Assembly: GCA_046726275.1 (NCBI GenBank)
Contig: JBKPAF010000041.1
Span: forward strand, 1 to 17,218
From: DASXTW01 sp046726275
Lineage (GTDB): Bacteria > Actinomycetota > UBA4738
Length of the DNA stretch: 17,218 bases
Direction: 5' to 3'
Shown here: positions 15,234 through 17,218 of the stretch, one piece after another
Numbering within the stretch: the stretch's first letter is position 1
Layout of the letters: each line of letters opens with the position of its first letter
The notes under the pieces: generated by a model
Database searches by the model: none
Told to the model about the DNA's origin: nothing
The model's input: the letters and a program-made list of their open reading frames with translations, nothing else
Made by a program: the position numbers and the translations under genes

Positions 15234-16106
15234 CTAGGCCGTCGCTCTTCGGTCGTCCAGAGCCCACCTCAGCGCGCGCTCGGCCAGGATCCGGCAGGCA
15301 TGACGGCGATACGCGGCCGTGCCCCTCACGTCATCGATCGGCCTGGTGGCCGAGGCCACCAGTTCCCCGAACTCCTCGACCGATCCCTCAGGGACGCTGG
15401 CGCGAGGGTCGTCCCACGCTCCCGCGTCCGCCAGGGCCCGAGCGGCCAGCTTCTCTGCCTCGCGCGCGCGGACGATGGTCGGCGCCACCGATCCCAGGGC
15501 CACCCTAACCGTCCTTCCGTCCTCGTCGAACGCCAGGCACAGTCCGGCCATCGAGATCACCATGGCGTTGCGCGTCCCGATCTTCGAGAAGGACCCTGTA
15601 CCCCGCACGACCTTCCATCGGGCTCCCAGGATCAGCTCGTCCGGCTGGAGCGTGTTCTTCTTGGGACCCACCAGGAACTCGTTCCACGGGAGGGCCCTGG
15701 TCGCGCCGCCCGCCTTCCTCAGGACGATGTCGGCGTCGTACGCCGCGAGAACGGGAAGGGCATCGCCGGCAGGGGAGGAGGTCCCGAGGTTGCCGCCCAC
15801 GGTCCCTCGATTGCGGATCTGCGGTGATCCGACGGTGCGGGAAGCCTGGACCCACGGCACGAACTCGGACAGCTCTCGCATGATTCGGGTGTACGTGACC
15901 CCCGCCCCGAGGAAGACCGATCCGTCGTCTCGACGCCACTGCTGCAGCTCGGCGATCCGGGAAACGTCGAGGATCGCCTCGGGCCGGTGCCGGTCGAAGT
16001 TCAGCTCGACCATAACGTCGGTGCCTCCCGCGATCGGCACGGCCCGAGGGTGACTGGCCTTGATCTCCAGCGCCTCCTCGAGCGTTCGCGACAGGAACAC
16101 GTCCAC
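15234..16106 (-). CDS. pucC: Xanthine dehydrogenase FAD-binding subunit (PucC type)
   Basis: A 290-residue medium subunit of the molybdenum hydroxylase family. The two FAD pyrophosphate-binding loops are clear: PIAGGTDVMVE (24-34) and RNRGTVGGNLGTSSPAGD (98-115). The C-terminal CO-dehydrogenase flavoprotein domain follows (about 180-285). It accepts electrons from the 2Fe-2S subunit and hands them to NAD or another acceptor. The GTG at 16106 is chosen because GGGGGGAG precedes it at good spacing. This is the first gene of the minus-strand run and faces a divergent molybdopterin subunit across a 162-base control region. A minus-strand TATCCT (16167-16172) is the best candidate -10. Confidence 0.95.
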   Translation of the reverse strand: MDVFLSRTLEEALEIKASHPRAVPIAGGTDVMVELNFDRHRPEAILDVSRIAELQQWRRDDGSVFLGAGVTYTRIMRELSEFVPWVQASRTVGSPQIRNRGTVGGNLGTSSPAGDALPVLAAYDADIVLRKAGGATRALPWNEFLVGPKKNTLQPDELILGARWKVVRGTGSFSKIGTRNAMVISMAGLCLAFDEDGRTVRVALGSVAPTIVRAREAEKLAARALADAGAWDDPRASVPEGSVEEFGELVASATRPIDDVRGTAAYRRHACRILAERALRWALDDRRATA

Positions 16107-16268
16107 CCGGCTCCCCCCTCAGCTCGGCCCGGCGCGATCCGCGTCTCCGGACGATGGGCCGCGCCTAGGATACTTCGAAGGGTCTTCTCCCTTGAAAGGT
16201 CAGACCTCTGAGATGTATGGTCCGGCGACCGCTCGACCGCTCGGAGCGCGTCCGGAGGTGACGCTGCG
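16107..16268. promoter_or_regulatory. Divergent control region with nested palindromes
   Basis: Plus-strand promoter candidate: TTGAAA (16192-16197), 18 nt, TATGGT (16216-16221). Minus-strand -10 candidate: TATCCT (16167-16172). Between them are CTTCGAAG (16173-16180), AAGGG-N6-CCCTT (16178-16193) and AGGTC-A-GACCT (16197-16207). One palindrome sits in the -10/-35 gap of each promoter, the usual place for a repressor. A tandem 8-mer, CGACCGCT twice (16226-16241), lies near the predicted plus-strand start. GGAGGTGA (16254-16261) is the ribosome site of the downstream gene. Confidence 0.5.
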
Positions 16269-17218
16269 ATGACCACCCGGCAGACCACCGCCGCCCGGAT
16301 GGTCGGCCAGTCGGTACCGTTTCGCGGCGCGGAGCTTCAGGTCACCGGCAGGCTCAAGTACCACACGGACCTTCATCTCCCGGACATGCTGCACGGGAAG
16401 GTCGTGCGCTCGGAGATCCCTCACGGGCGCATCCGCGGGATCGACGTCTCCCCGGCGCTCCGGGTTCCGGGGGTGGTCGCCGTGCTCACGGCCGACGACG
16501 TTCCGAACAACGTCGGGGGGATCATTCTGGCCGACTGGCCCATCTTGGCAAGCGACCGGGTGCGACAGGTTGGCGACGCCCTCGCCTTGGTGGCCGCCGA
16601 GTCGGTGAGCGCGGCCGAAGCTGGAGCCCGCGCGGTCGTCGTGGACCTCGAGCCGCTCCCCGTCGTCGACTCGCCGGATCGGGCGCTCGATCCCGACGCG
16701 CCCGCGCTGCACGAGAAGGGCAATCTCGTCGCCGAGATGGCCTACGAGAAGGGAGACGTCGAGGAAGCCCTGGCTCGAGCCATGGTGGTCGTCGACCGGA
16801 TCTTCGAGACGCCCAGCCAGGAGCATGTGTGCCTGGAGCCCGGTGGCGGTGTCGGCATCTACCAGGAGGGCCGGTTCACCATCTACATCGGAGCCCAGTG
16901 GCCCCAGATCCACGTCAACGAGGTGGCGCGGGCGATGAACGTCGACGCTGCCGACGTTCGGGTCATCTCCACCCCGATCGGCGGAGCGTTCGGCTCGAAG
17001 ACCGATGGCCCCCTGGCCGTCCATCTGGCCCTCCTGGCGAAGGCGACCGGCCGCCCCGTCCGGATCGTCCTCTCACGAGAGGAGGTGATGGACGCGGGGG
17101 CCAAGCGTCACCCCTTCAAGGTGCACACCAGGATGGGCCTCTCGGAGGACGGGACCATCGTCGCGCTCGACACCGACGCCCTGGTGGACACCGGCCCCTA
17201 TGCCACGGTGGGCATGGT
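16269..17218 (+). CDS. Second xanthine dehydrogenase-family molybdopterin-binding subunit (partial)
   Basis: An open frame from the ATG at 16269 runs off the right edge after 316 codons. It is the N-terminal part of a molybdenum hydroxylase large subunit: RGAELQVTGRLKYHTDLHLP (19-38), VPGVVAVLTADDVP (66-79), EHVCLEPGG (185-193), GAQWPQ (208-213) and the cofactor loop IGGAFGSKTDG (237-247). It is clearly distinct from the PucD-type subunit: where PucD reads MQDQAPLGPE this has SQEHVCLEPG, so its substrate may differ. The catalytic Glu region is beyond the window. GGAGGTGA lies 7 nt before the ATG. It is divergent from the xdh operon and may borrow that operon's FAD and 2Fe-2S subunits, or have its own to the right. 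Confidence 0.93.
   Translation, partial: MTTRQTTAARMVGQSVPFRGAELQVTGRLKYHTDLHLPDMLHGKVVRSEIPHGRIRGIDVSPALRVPGVVAVLTADDVPNNVGGIILADWPILASDRVRQVGDALALVAAESVSAAEAGARAVVVDLEPLPVVDSPDRALDPDAPALHEKGNLVAEMAYEKGDVEEALARAMVVVDRIFETPSQEHVCLEPGGGVGIYQEGRFTIYIGAQWPQIHVNEVARAMNVDAADVRVISTPIGGAFGSKTDGPLAVHLALLAKATGRPVRIVLSREEVMDAGAKRHPFKVHTRMGLSEDGTIVALDTDALVDTGPYATVGM

Overview
The window is about 65% GC or higher. It uses GTG as well as ATG starts, has strong GGAGG-type ribosome sites, at least one apparently leaderless gene, and an LLM-class (F420/FMN type) oxidoreductase. The molybdenum hydroxylase subunits are of the PucC/PucD/PucE kind. Together these suggest an uncultured, high-GC actinobacterial-type genome; this is inference, since there is no rRNA or marker gene here. 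I see no mobile elements, CRISPR arrays, tRNAs or rRNAs.

Left part (1-5785): the N-terminus of a response regulator (minus strand, cut by the edge), a gene-poor spacer, the ammonium channel AmtB (minus), a divergent LLM oxidoreductase (plus), an NCS2 purine permease (plus) ending at a strong bidirectional terminator, a small two-helix membrane protein (minus) and a PAP2 phosphatase (plus). The amtB/LLM spacer holds a four-box array with 11-nt spacing that resembles a GlnR (global nitrogen regulator) operator.

Right part (5754-16106): eight minus-strand genes in a row. In transcription order they are the xanthine dehydrogenase FAD subunit, the 2Fe-2S subunit, an amidohydrolase best read as 8-oxoguanine deaminase, the xanthine dehydrogenase molybdopterin subunit, an AMIN-like lipoprotein, a nucleoside-type ABC permease, a secreted subtilase and adenine deaminase. 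Three of the junctions are 4-nt stop/start overlaps (14762-14765, 13410-13413, 7490-7493), so these genes are probably translationally coupled. A second, divergent molybdopterin-binding large subunit starts at 16269 and runs off the window, leaving a palindrome-rich control region between the two transcription units.

Taken together this looks like a purine uptake and catabolism locus. The NCS2 permease brings in bases; adenine deaminase makes hypoxanthine plus ammonia; xanthine dehydrogenase makes xanthine and urate; 8-oxoguanine deaminase also makes urate plus ammonia; AmtB handles ammonium. The unusual passengers are the secreted subtilase, whose oxyanion-hole Asn is replaced by Ala although its catalytic triad is intact, the ABC permease with no visible partners, and the AMIN-like lipoprotein. 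They are the best candidates for something not yet described.
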